A DNA stretch of 64,000 bases from assembly GCF_000425885.1 (NCBI RefSeq), contig NZ_AUEH01000002.1, forward strand, positions 109,918-173,917. The letters are read 5' to 3'. Positions 56,588-64,000 of the stretch are shown piece by piece. The stretch's first letter is position 1, and each line of letters begins with the position of its first letter. Source of the DNA: Schleiferilactobacillus harbinensis DSM 16991 (GTDB taxonomy: Bacteria > Bacillota > Bacilli > Lactobacillales > Lactobacillaceae). The translations under genes and the position numbers were made by a program. Under the pieces are notes generated by a model. The model was not told the DNA's origin and searched no databases. It worked only from the letters and a program-made list of their open reading frames with translations.

Positions 56588-56887
56588 ATGCACGTTGGTG
56601 AATTACTGTTGCTGCTGGCTGATATTCGGCCGAATACGGCTGTCTTTTATAATCAAAATGGCGAACCGCTGCCGATCACCGCTATCACCTGGACCAAGCC
56701 AGACGTCGAAGCACCAGCGGCCCTGCTCCACGTCGGCACTCCGGGGCACCCCCGCCGGCAATGGGAATTGGTCGCCCTGCTCAAAGAACCCAACCGCCCC
56801 CAGGACCAGATTCTTGTCGTGACCAAAGATGGACCAATGCCGATTTTCGGCTTTCGTCTCGTGCAACGGCATATTTGGCTTGGCTGA
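56588..56887 (+). CDS. hypothetical protein, 99 aa
   Basis: Unrecognised soluble protein: MHVGELLLLLADIRPNTAVF, then a Pro-rich middle and a basic end VQRHIWLG. Ribosome site AAGGAG 11 bases before ATG 56588; a TACAAT (56559-56564) is a possible -10. Converges on the galU terminator. Confidence 0.65.
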   Translation: MHVGELLLLLADIRPNTAVFYNQNGEPLPITAITWTKPDVEAPAALLHVGTPGHPRRQWELVALLKEPNRPQDQILVVTKDGPMPIFGFRLVQRHIWLG

Positions 56888-56893
56888 CGGATC

Positions 56894-56917
56894 AAAAAAG
56901 CAGCCCCGCAGGACTGC
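56894..56917 (-). terminator. galU terminator
   Basis: Minus-strand GCAGTCC / GGGCTGC stem (one G-T pair), then six T. Confidence 0.8.
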
Positions 56918-56930
56918 GCAAAGTAAATTA

Positions 56931-57836
56931 TTATTTCTTCTTCGGCGCCGCCGGGACATCGTCAAACCCGGCCACCAATTTCTTCAAATACGCATGCAGC
57001 TCATCCTTGATCTCCGGATGCCGCAAGCCATACTCAATCGTCGTCTGGACGTATCCGAACTTATTGCCGACATCATACCGCTTGCCCGTGAATTCCCGGG
57101 CAAATACCCGCTGGGTCTTGTTCAGCCGATCGATCGCATCAGTCAGTTGAATTTCGCCGCCCCGGCCGGGTTCTTGGGTGTCCAGTAAATCAAAGATTTC
57201 CGGATTGAGCAGGTACCGGCCGATAATAGCCAAGTCGCTGGGCGCTTTATCCACCGGCGGCTTCTCCACGAAGTTCTTGACGTTATACAGGCCCGGTTCC
57301 ATTTCGGACGTGGGGTTGATGACACCATACTTGGAGACTTCCTCGTGGGGCACGCGCATGACGGCCAGCGTGGAGGCGTGGGTCTTTTCATAATCGTCCA
57401 TTAATTGCTTAGTCAAGGGCACCTTGCTCATGGCCAAATCGTCGCCCAGCATGACGACAAAGGGTTCGTTGGCGACAAAGGACTTGGCCAGCCGGACCGC
57501 GTCGCCCAACCCGCGCTGGTAGGACTGACGAATGAAGTACAGATTGACGCCAATGTTGGTCGTCTCCTGCTCCAGCTTCAGCAGATCGTCCTTGCCCTGG
57601 GCCCGCAACTGTTCTTCGAGTTCAGGCGCAGAGTCGAAATGGTCCTCGATCGGCCGCTTGCCTTTCCCAGTGATGATCAAAATATCTTCGATCCCCGAGG
57701 CTTTGGCCTCTTCAACGATGAATTGAATCGTGGGCTTATCCACGATGGGGAACATTTCCTTAGCCATCGCCTTGGTGGCGGGCAGAAGCCGGGTCCCAAA
57801 GCCGGCCGCCGGGATCACTGCTTTGCGTACCTTCAT
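56931..57836 (-). CDS. galU: UTP-glucose-1-phosphate uridylyltransferase
   Basis: Makes UDP-glucose for wall polysaccharide, glycolipid and galactose metabolism; 301 aa. The nucleotide loop is [26 protein letters not shown], with [20 protein letters not shown] and FVEKPP following as in the family. ATG 57834-57836 with GAGGA. Confidence 0.96.
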   Translation of the reverse strand: MKVRKAVIPAAGFGTRLLPATKAMAKEMFPIVDKPTIQFIVEEAKASGIEDILIITGKGKRPIEDHFDSAPELEEQLRAQGKDDLLKLEQETTNIGVNLYFIRQSYQRGLGDAVRLAKSFVANEPFVVMLGDDLAMSKVPLTKQLMDDYEKTHASTLAVMRVPHEEVSKYGVINPTSEMEPGLYNVKNFVEKPPVDKAPSDLAIIGRYLLNPEIFDLLDTQEPGRGGEIQLTDAIDRLNKTQRVFAREFTGKRYDVGNKFGYVQTTIEYGLRHPEIKDELHAYLKKLVAGFDDVPAAPKKK

Positions 57837-57906
57837 TGATTATCAGTCCTCACTCTTAATATTGTGTACTCGCTTACCATACCACATGCTGGTTAAGAAT
57901 CTACCA

Positions 57907-58872
57907 TTATTCTGTGTGCTTTTTGTGCCGCCGCCACCAATCGACAAACCGGCTGCCGCTGGTGGGCGCCGTGCCATGGGCAGTTTCTTGAGTCACCGCG
58001 TTGACCACCGCCCCAAAGACAAAAATTGTCGCGGTCCAGTTGATCCACAACAGGACGATCATCACCGTCCCGATTCGACCGTAGGAGTTCCAGCCCGTTC
58101 CGAAATACCGCATGTAGACGGAAAAGCCTTGGGACAGCAGCATCGTGCCTGTCGTGGCTACGGCCGTCCCGGGCAGTACTGTCCACCAGCGCATCCGGGC
58201 ATTGGGCAAAAAGAAATAGAGCAGCATGCCCAGAATCAAGTTAGCCCCCACGGCGACCGGCCAGCGCAAGGTCCGATAAGTATCCAACCAAGATGTGGGT
58301 AGGCGCAGCAGCGGAATCAGCCACTCCAAAAATTGGCCGCCAAAGATAAACAGCAGCATCAGCACACCCAATACCAGGATAAACGCCAGGGTGAGCAAGA
58401 AAGAAAAAAGGCGACGACCAAAGAAAGTGATGATTCCTTCCCGTGCACTGGCCGCCCGGGGGACCCCATAGGCATAATTCATACTATTGCGCATCGCGTT
58501 GAATCCCCGACTCGCCGTCCAGAGAGTCGTCACGATACCAAAAGACAGCAAACCGCCGCTGCGGTCCCGCAACAGGGCAATGATTGCTGGTTCAAAGGCA
58601 GCCATGATGCTGCTGGGGACGATCGGCGCCAAATAGCTCAGTGCAAACTGCGGTGTGATTCCGACCAGCGGCAGCAAATTTCCTACAACGATGATCAAGG
58701 GGAAAACCGACAGCAGCAGGTAGTACGTGATCACTGGCGGCGCCGACAGGACCGCCGGCTCCGAAAAGCGGGCAATAATGTCCGCAATAAACTGCCCCAC
58801 CCGGGCCCACCGCGTGGGCTTAACGACTGGGGCGGACGGCACCAGCCGATACCGGGGCATTGGGCGGGCCAT
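57907..58872 (-). CDS. YihY/virulence factor BrkB family membrane protein
   Basis: Integral membrane protein of 321 aa with about six helices. Typical features are YYLLLSVFPLIIVVGNLLPL near the start, SFGIVTTLWTASRGFNAMRNSMNYAYG in the middle and WNSYGRIGTVMIVLLWINWTATIFVFGAVVNA at the end. Often misnamed RNase BN; a transport role is likely but unproven. ATG 58870-58872 after GGAGG. Confidence 0.9.
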   Translation of the reverse strand: MARPMPRYRLVPSAPVVKPTRWARVGQFIADIIARFSEPAVLSAPPVITYYLLLSVFPLIIVVGNLLPLVGITPQFALSYLAPIVPSSIMAAFEPAIIALLRDRSGGLLSFGIVTTLWTASRGFNAMRNSMNYAYGVPRAASAREGIITFFGRRLFSFLLTLAFILVLGVLMLLFIFGGQFLEWLIPLLRLPTSWLDTYRTLRWPVAVGANLILGMLLYFFLPNARMRWWTVLPGTAVATTGTMLLSQGFSVYMRYFGTGWNSYGRIGTVMIVLLWINWTATIFVFGAVVNAVTQETAHGTAPTSGSRFVDWWRRHKKHTE

Positions 58873-58910
58873 GGCGCCGCCTCCTTTCCGACTTATTCTT
58901 CAATTGTACC

Positions 58911-58944
58911 AAAAAACGCGCCCGGCCAGCTGGTCGAACGCGCG
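58911..58944 (-). terminator. map terminator
   Basis: Minus-strand CGCGC...GCGCG stem with an inner GCTGGCC-type pairing, then six T. Confidence 0.75.
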
Positions 58945-58956
58945 GTGAAACAGAAA

Positions 58957-59793
58957 TTATTTGGCGACTTTCTCGACAAACGGATTCTCGGTGACGCCAT
59001 TGTACAGATACTTCGCGTCAAAGACGGGATCCTGACTGGTCAGGATCTTCGGCCCATCATTGGTGATCACCAAGGTGTGCTCATATTGGCAAGACGTGGA
59101 GCCGTCAGCGGACACGTAGTATTCCCACGTATCGCCCGGCAGTGTCTTCGCTTTGATCTTCCATGTCCCTAAGTTGACCATCGGTTCGATGGTGATGGTC
59201 ATCCCAGCCTTCAGGCGCAAGCCCTGACCCGGTTCGCCATAATGGGGCACGTTCGGTGCTTCGTGCATCGTGGGCCCAATGCCGTGACCGATGAGATCCC
59301 GGACATCGCCCATGCCCTCTTCGTCTTCGACATAGCTCTGAATGGCCCAGCCGATGTCGCCGATCCGGTTGCCCACCGTGGCGGCATCGATCCCAAGGTA
59401 AAGCGCCTTGTGCGTCACCGCCATCAAGTGTGCGTCCTCAGGGGATAATTGCCCCACTGCATAAGCCCAGCAAGAGTCGCTTTCGTAACCGTCCAGATTC
59501 ACGGTCATATCGACTTTAACAACATCGCCGTTGTGTAAGTATAAGTTCTTCCGCGGCTCTGCATGGGCCACTTCATCATTGACAGCGACACAGGTCGCGT
59601 ATTTATATCCTTCAAAGCCCTTTTCCGAAGGCTTCCCGCCATGACTGGTAATGAAATGGTCGGCAAACTCTTCGATCTCCCAGCTGGAGATGCCCGGCTT
59701 GATGATGTCCCGCAAACCGATATGGGTCGCTGCCAGCAATTGTGCTGAACGCTGCATCCCGTCCAATTCCCGGGGTGATTTTAATGTAATCAC
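58957..59793 (-). CDS. map: methionine aminopeptidase, type I
   Basis: Removes N-terminal Met from new proteins; 278 aa, cytosolic. Metal ligands: VDMTVNLDGYESDS (two Asp), GHGIGPTMHEAP (His), TIEPMV (Glu) and YEHTLV (Glu); the substrate His is in NDEVAHAEP. Somewhat longer than the usual 250 aa through a C-terminal extension (DPVFDAKYLYNG...). Start GTG 59791-59793 after AAGGAGG. Confidence 0.95.
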   Translation of the reverse strand: MITLKSPRELDGMQRSAQLLAATHIGLRDIIKPGISSWEIEEFADHFITSHGGKPSEKGFEGYKYATCVAVNDEVAHAEPRKNLYLHNGDVVKVDMTVNLDGYESDSCWAYAVGQLSPEDAHLMAVTHKALYLGIDAATVGNRIGDIGWAIQSYVEDEEGMGDVRDLIGHGIGPTMHEAPNVPHYGEPGQGLRLKAGMTITIEPMVNLGTWKIKAKTLPGDTWEYYVSADGSTSCQYEHTLVITNDGPKILTSQDPVFDAKYLYNGVTENPFVEKVAK

Positions 59794-59838
59794 TTAACAG
59801 ATTCCTCCTTGTGTTGTTCATCAGAATTATAGCACAGG

Positions 59839-61293
59839 TTAGCCTTTATTTTCTGAAACCGCAACTGGGTCATGGGGTGCCGTCCGCATTCGCCGGCTTT
59901 CCGCTGAAATATCCTGCTCTTTCTGGCGAGTGAAAGGATAGAGAATCATCGCCAGCAGCCCCACCCAAATACTGATCAAAGGCAAGACACCGGTGGCGAA
60001 GCGAATCCCCCGCACTGCCTGGGCACTTTGCACGGCGACTTGGCCGCGGTAGCCCGTGGCACTCATGATTGAGGTGTAAAGAATCATTTGGATACTGCCC
60101 AGCGACGTGGTGAAAATGGAAAACAGCCCGCTGTACAGGCCGGTCTTGCGAATCCCGGTGCGCCACTCGTCTTCGTCAATGATCAAGGCATTCATCGGCG
60201 CAGTCGCGGTGGCGAAGTAAATCGTACAGCAGACGATCAAGCCGTAATAGAGATAGACCTCCGGAATCGTATGGGCAAACGTCAGCCCAATATACCCGAT
60301 CGTCGCCGCGATCATCCCGATGTAAATATTGGTCTTCGTCCCCCAGCGCTTCACCGCGTAATTCATCAGCGGCATCAAGGCCAAGGCCACAAAGTGGGTG
60401 ATGAAATTCAGCAGCGTCGCCGTCGTGCCAGGGGCGTGGATCACTGCGTCCATATAATAGAGGAATGCCGTGGAATAGTAGCTGATGGCCCCCATGGCAA
60501 TGATGGAATAGGTAATACTGGTCAAAAACGGCCGGGACTTGATGATCACCCAGGCGGCCCGCAGCGTTTCTTTGTTGTTCCGCTTGGCCGGTTTCAGCGT
60601 CGCGTACATCTCCGGTGTATCCTTCAAGCCCCGCAGTGCCAGGATGAAGATTAACGTTTGGACGGCCACTACCACAGAGAGCACGGGAATGAAGAGACTC
60701 TTATTGCCGCCTTGGAACAGCAGCAAAGTGGGAATCATGGTGGCCAGGAAGGACATCCCATAGGTCAAGTAGTTGCCGATGGTGCCGATATCCAGCCGTT
60801 CTTCCTTCGTCGGCGCGGCAATCTGCACGTAGGACCCATAGGCGACCCCGTACGCCGTGGCGGCCGTGTCGAAGAAGAACAGCTCCGCGGTGAAGACGCC
60901 GAACTTCGCCCACTGACTCCAGCTGGGTTGGGTAAAGGCCATCGCGATCGTCGTCAGCATCATGAACGGGACCGTCACATGCAGCAGGTACACGTATTTG
61001 CCCCGGCCCGGGCGATAAGGCTGGCGGTCGATCAAAGCCCCGATCAGCGGATCATTCAGGGCGTTCCAGATGTTGTAGATCACGTAGACCAGCCCGACCA
61101 AGTTAGCGTTCAAGCCGATCACGTCAGTGTAATATTTGATGTAGACCTGGTGAATAATGACTTGACTGACCGACAGGATCGGTGCCGGCAGCGATATTTT
61201 TAGTTTTTGAATAAACGATAAGCCAGTGCTCTTGAAGGTGAACGAATCAATCAGAACCTGCAACCACTTGGGCCGCCGCGTATTCTTGGCCAT
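59839..61293 (-). CDS. GPH-family (MelB-like) sugar:cation symporter
   Basis: Membrane transporter of about 484 aa with 12 helices. The family motif region YIIYNIWNALNDPLIGALIDR is present near residue 75. It lacks the C-terminal EIIA domain of LacS-type members. The substrate is unknown; no glycosidase gene is adjacent. Start ATG 61291-61293 (MAKNTRRPK) after GGGGG; two further in-frame starts lie within 18 bases upstream. Confidence 0.88.
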   Translation of the reverse strand: MAKNTRRPKWLQVLIDSFTFKSTGLSFIQKLKISLPAPILSVSQVIIHQVYIKYYTDVIGLNANLVGLVYVIYNIWNALNDPLIGALIDRQPYRPGRGKYVYLLHVTVPFMMLTTIAMAFTQPSWSQWAKFGVFTAELFFFDTAATAYGVAYGSYVQIAAPTKEERLDIGTIGNYLTYGMSFLATMIPTLLLFQGGNKSLFIPVLSVVVAVQTLIFILALRGLKDTPEMYATLKPAKRNNKETLRAAWVIIKSRPFLTSITYSIIAMGAISYYSTAFLYYMDAVIHAPGTTATLLNFITHFVALALMPLMNYAVKRWGTKTNIYIGMIAATIGYIGLTFAHTIPEVYLYYGLIVCCTIYFATATAPMNALIIDEDEWRTGIRKTGLYSGLFSIFTTSLGSIQMILYTSIMSATGYRGQVAVQSAQAVRGIRFATGVLPLISIWVGLLAMILYPFTRQKEQDISAESRRMRTAPHDPVAVSENKG

Positions 61294-61390
61294 CCCCATG
61301 CCCCCAGACAACTGTTATTTAATCCCCTTCAGGATAGCACAATCAGCTAAAAAAATCGTGAAAACTGCCTAGGCCGGTCCATCACTATTT

Positions 61391-61419
61391 TTGCTTTTGA
61401 AAAACGCTTACGGTATAGT
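61391..61419 (+). promoter_or_regulatory. ald promoter
   Basis: TTGCTT (61391-61396), 17-base spacer, TATAGT (61414-61419), 29 bases before the start codon. Confidence 0.65.
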
Positions 61420-61447
61420 TGATAGGTGAGAGATTGGAGTGCTTAAT

Positions 61448-62557
61448 ATGAGAATAGGAATTCCCAAAGAAACCAAGAATAATGAAAATCGAGTCGCGCT
61501 GCCCCCTGAGGACGTGCATGAATTGATCCACGACGGTCAGACCGTCTGTGTCGAACGCGGTGCCGGGGTTGGCTCCGGTATCCAGGATGCCGCCTACCAA
61601 GAAGCCGGCGCCACGCTGGGGTCGGCAGATGACGCCTGGGCCAGCGATATGGTAATGAAGGTCAAGGAGCCTACCCCCGCGGAGTACCACTACCTGCGGC
61701 CCGGCCTGCTGCTGTTCACCTACCTGCATTTGGCCGCCAACAAGCCGTTGACCGAGGCGCTGCTTAAAGCCAAGGTCAACGCGGTGGCGTACGAGAACGT
61801 GCAAAAAGAGGACGGCTCCCTGCCGCTGCTCTCGCCAATGAGTGAGATCGCCGGCAGTCTGGCCGCTCAAATCGGCACTGAATATTTGGAGAAAAACCAC
61901 GGCGGCAAAGGTATCCTGCTGGCCGGCGTCCCCGGTGTCCGCAAGGGCCGGGTCGTCGTCATCGGCGGCGGGGTCTCCGGGACTAACGCGGCCCGGGTCG
62001 CCCTGGGCTTAGGCGCTCGGGTCACGATCCTCGACGTGAACGTGGAGCGGCTCAAGGAAATCGACGACCAATTCAATGGTCGGGTCCAAACGCTGCTGTC
62101 CAACACCAGCAACATCGCCAATGCCTTGAAGACCGCCGACGTCGCCATCGGGGCCGTCTTGCTGCCGGGGCACCGGGCACCGACCTTGGTCAGCCGCCAG
62201 ATGGTCCGCGACATGCCGGACGGCTCTGTGATCGTCGATATTGCCATTGACCAGGGCGGCATCTTCGAAACCGGCAGCCGGGTCACCACCCATGACGATC
62301 CCACTTATGTCCAAGAAGGGGTCATTCATTATGCCGTGGCCAACATGCCCGGGGCCGTGCCGCAAACGGCCACCTACGCCTTGAGCAACGCCACCATCGG
62401 CTACGCCCGCCAGCTGGCCAGCACCCCGCTGGTTGAACTGTTGCAGACAAACCAGGACCTTTACCGGGGTACGGCCACTTATCAAGGGCACATGACCTTG
62501 GGAGCCGCCGCCGCTGATCTGGATATTCCCTTCACACCATTGAACAAGTTGCTCTAA
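61448..62557 (+). CDS. ald: alanine dehydrogenase
   Basis: NAD-dependent interconversion of L-alanine and pyruvate plus ammonia; 369 aa. N-terminal [19 protein letters not shown] is diagnostic, with MVMKVKEP (catalytic Lys) and FTYLHLA (His). Rossmann loop [20 protein letters not shown] and DVNVERL. ATG 61448 eight bases after GGAG. Confidence 0.96.
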   Translation: MRIGIPKETKNNENRVALPPEDVHELIHDGQTVCVERGAGVGSGIQDAAYQEAGATLGSADDAWASDMVMKVKEPTPAEYHYLRPGLLLFTYLHLAANKPLTEALLKAKVNAVAYENVQKEDGSLPLLSPMSEIAGSLAAQIGTEYLEKNHGGKGILLAGVPGVRKGRVVVIGGGVSGTNAARVALGLGARVTILDVNVERLKEIDDQFNGRVQTLLSNTSNIANALKTADVAIGAVLLPGHRAPTLVSRQMVRDMPDGSVIVDIAIDQGGIFETGSRVTTHDDPTYVQEGVIHYAVANMPGAVPQTATYALSNATIGYARQLASTPLVELLQTNQDLYRGTATYQGHMTLGAAAADLDIPFTPLNKLL

Positions 62558-62564
62558 ATCCAAA

Positions 62565-62592
62565 TTGCTTTCCCCCTGGCCTTTGTTATAAT
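62565..62592 (+). promoter_or_regulatory. flavodoxin promoter
   Basis: TTGCTT (62565-62570), 16-base spacer, extended -10 TGTTATAAT (TATAAT 62587-62592). Confidence 0.7.
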
Positions 62593-62645
62593 CTATCCAT
62601 ATATCTATCCTTGCCTGACGCAAGGTAATCGGAGGAATTTAACTC

Positions 62646-63098
62646 ATGGCCAGTGCCAAAATTGTGTATGCTTCTATGACCGGTAACGACGAAGAAATCG
62701 CCGACATTTTGGAAGAAGCGTTTGAAAACCTAGACGTCGACGTGGATGTATCTGAAATCTCCCAGACCGACGCCGCTGAATTCGAAGACTACGACATCGA
62801 TATCATTGTCACCTACACGTATGGTGACGGCGAACTGCCCGATGAAGCGGTGGATTTCTTTGAAGATCTGCAAGAGGAAGACCTAAACGGCAAGATCTTT
62901 GGCTGTGCCGGCTCCGGCGACACTTTTTACGATGACTTTGCCAAGTCCGTGGACGACTTCGCCGACGCCTTTAAAAAAACCGGCGCCGTTGAGGGCGCTC
63001 CGGTGGTCAAAATCGATTTAGCCCCCGAAGAAGACGACATTACGGCGCTGCAAGCCTTTGCCAAACAACTGCTGGCAACGTACAACGCGCAAAACTAA
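62646..63098 (+). CDS. flavodoxin
   Basis: Small acidic FMN electron carrier, 150 aa. Phosphate loop SMTGNDEEIAD (TGN), isoalloxazine loops TYTYGDGELPDE and GSGDTFYDDF. ATG 62646 after CGGAGGA. Separate promoter; its redox partner is not in the window. Confidence 0.95.
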   Translation: MASAKIVYASMTGNDEEIADILEEAFENLDVDVDVSEISQTDAAEFEDYDIDIIVTYTYGDGELPDEAVDFFEDLQEEDLNGKIFGCAGSGDTFYDDFAKSVDDFADAFKKTGAVEGAPVVKIDLAPEEDDITALQAFAKQLLATYNAQN

Positions 63099-63113
63099 AA
63101 GCAGGTGATCCCC

Positions 63114-63581
63114 GTGCCCAATTGGCGTGCGTTGGTGCATAAGTATCGACATTTCCTACGGTACATGGTGTATGGCTTCATGGCTTCGGTCGTGAACATC
63201 CTGGTGTATTTCGTGTTCACTCATGTGTGGCACATTCCGTACGTGATCGGCAACAACGTCGCCTGGATCATCAGCAATGCCGTCTCCTTTGCTCTCACCA
63301 AGTCCCTGGTGTTCCATAGCCGCTATGAAGACTGGCTGGTCGTCGGCAGTGAAATTGTGTCGTTCTTCGGCTTCCGCCTGCTGTCCCTCGTTGCGGACAA
63401 CGTGATCATGATCGTTGGTATTTCATTCCTGGGGATTCCCAGCATGTGGGCCAAGATCATTGACCAAGTATTAGTCGGCCTGTGCAATTACGCCACCTCC
63501 CGCTGGACCTTTTTGCGGCAAAATCATTTTGCTGTCAAACGGCTGCGGGAACGGCAGGCAAACAAAAAGCGCATCGATTAA
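63114..63581 (+). CDS. GtrA family membrane protein
   Basis: Protein of about 155 aa with four helices: LRYMVYGFMASVVNILVYF, YVIGNNVAWIISNAVSFALTK, FFGFRLLSLVADNVIMIVG and a last one ending NYATSRWTF, the GtrA pattern. Members help flip polyprenyl-linked sugars or modify wall polysaccharide. I prefer GTG 63114 after AGGTGA; GTG 63105 is also in frame. It lies just before the IS66 insertion. Confidence 0.9.
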   Translation: MPNWRALVHKYRHFLRYMVYGFMASVVNILVYFVFTHVWHIPYVIGNNVAWIISNAVSFALTKSLVFHSRYEDWLVVGSEIVSFFGFRLLSLVADNVIMIVGISFLGIPSMWAKIIDQVLVGLCNYATSRWTFLRQNHFAVKRLRERQANKKRID

Positions 63582-63597
63582 ATTCGGTGCGCTTTTT
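63564..63597 (+). terminator. gtrA terminator
   Basis: AAAAAGCGCATCGA / TCGGTGCGCTTTTT arms (one mismatch), 6-base loop, overlapping the gtrA stop codon. Confidence 0.88.
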
Positions 63598-63677
63598 GCG
63601 TGGCGTTACTGATTATTCAAATTCAGCCGGCCGTTCTTTCGTAAACGGTCGTTGACATAGGTATCGTGACCCGGTGC

Positions 63678-63721
63678 AGGCCTCCTTGTAAACTTGGTTT
63701 ATCAAGTAAACAAGGAGGCCT
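63678..63721 (+). promoter_or_regulatory. hairpin sequestering the IS66 ribosome site
   Basis: Perfect 12-bp arms AGGCCTCCTTGT (63678-63689) and ACAAGGAGGCCT (63710-63721) with an inner ACTTG/CAAGT stem. The 3' arm contains the AAGGAGG of the accessory ORF, so a transcript entering from outside would fold with its ribosome site buried. Confidence 0.85.
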
Positions 63722-63724
63722 TTC

Positions 63725-63919
63725 ATGGTTCAAATCAAAGATATCGTGCCGATCCAGGTGACCGACCGGTCGCCGAAGCCGCTGGTCAAACCGCAGGTTG
63801 CGGCACGAGTGAAGCTCAAGGACGCCGAGGTCGTGTTTTACACCGGTGTTGACCGGGCAATTCTGCACGTGGTGCTCCAGGAGTTGACAGGCAATGTTCC
63901 CCAATATCCAAGAGCTTAA
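63725..63919 (+). CDS. IS66 accessory ORF (TnpA-like), 64 aa
   Basis: Small protein MVQIKDIVPIQVTDRSPKPL..., basic in its first half, placed where IS66 elements carry their first ORF. ATG 63725 after AAGGAGG in the hairpin. Overlaps tnpB by 26 bases, suggesting coupled translation. Similarity to a TnpA family is inferred from position. Confidence 0.7.
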   Translation: MVQIKDIVPIQVTDRSPKPLVKPQVAARVKLKDAEVVFYTGVDRAILHVVLQELTGNVPQYPRA

Positions 63920-64000
63920 CATCTATATCATTTGCGGAAAAACGGACCTGCGCAAAGGAATCGACGGTTTGGCCGCTTCCTTGCGGGAGCTGTACGGCGA
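63894..64000 (+). CDS. tnpB: IS66 family TnpB accessory protein, N-terminal part
   Basis: 35 residues before the window edge: MFPNIQELNIYIICGKTDLR continuing KGIDGLAASLRELYG. The CGKTDLRKGIDGL block is the signature of IS66 Orf2/TnpB. ATG 63894 after GGAG. Confidence 0.9.
   Translation, partial: MFPNIQELNIYIICGKTDLRKGIDGLAASLRELYG

Larger units (their letters stand above)
63641..64000 (+). mobile_element. IS66-family insertion sequence, left end, partial
   Basis: The element probably begins at GTAAACGGTCGTTGACA (63641), matching the GTAA ends of IS66 elements. The two following ORFs match the IS66 gene order (small accessory, then TnpB). The element runs off the right edge, so neither the right end nor a target duplication (expected 8 bases; left copy would be GTTCTTTC at 63633-63640) can be checked. 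Confidence 0.8.

Overview
The window reads as chromosome of a low-G+C-group Gram-positive bacterium in Lactobacillaceae, but one with fairly GC-rich coding DNA. Supporting features are strong AGGAGG-type ribosome sites, WxL/DUF916 surface proteins, a ClpE with a CIRCE box, a CopY/CopB copper operon, a Trp T-box, an intact upper mevalonate pathway, D-lactate-type dehydrogenase and DUF1827. A Schleiferilactobacillus- or Lacticaseibacillus-like genus is my inference. No rRNA, tRNA or CRISPR array was seen.

Layout. 0-9 kb: the start of an MBL-fold hydrolase, an unknown protein, a BceAB-type ABC exporter divergent from its BceRS-type two-component system, signal peptidase I, and an ABC-2 exporter operon whose last gene carries a frameshift in a run of seven A. 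9-16 kb: copper ATPase plus CopY repressor with two cop boxes, AzlCD amino-acid exporter, an Mga-type regulator, a MucBP protein without a signal peptide, DUF1827. 16-26.7 kb: clpE under a CIRCE-overlapped promoter, ptsHI, two tiny genes (one is a 51-residue membrane protein), a lipid kinase, prfC, a CBS-domain membrane protein and an AI-2E-family transporter.

26.8-37.2 kb is the surface-protein locus. Two giant paralogous WxL-like proteins (about 1313 and 1275 residues) flank a DUF916 anchor protein and an oppositely oriented GNAT/membrane-protein pair. 37-44 kb: two small cytosolic genes, then an ABC transporter whose FtsX-type permease has an extracellular coiled-coil insert of about 540 residues, with a divergent TetR regulator and two palindromic candidate operators.

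44-49.3 kb: trpBA alone behind a tryptophan T-box, with a TrpA that lacks the catalytic glutamate; a nucleoside deoxyribosyltransferase; an RlmD-type methyltransferase lacking the Fe-S cysteines; recX. 49.3-64 kb: a SpaA/SdrD/WxL-type adhesin, an operon of thiolase, HMG-CoA reductase, HMG-CoA synthase and D-2-hydroxyacid dehydrogenase, galU, a YihY membrane protein, map, a GPH-type sugar transporter, alanine dehydrogenase, flavodoxin, GtrA, and the left end of an IS66-family element whose first ribosome site lies inside a 12-bp hairpin stem.

Most genes are ordinary housekeeping. The items most worth checking are the TrpA catalytic loss behind an apparently intact T-box, the giant WxL paralog locus, the coiled-coil permease, the poly-A frameshift, the signal-less MucBP protein and the IS66 hairpin.
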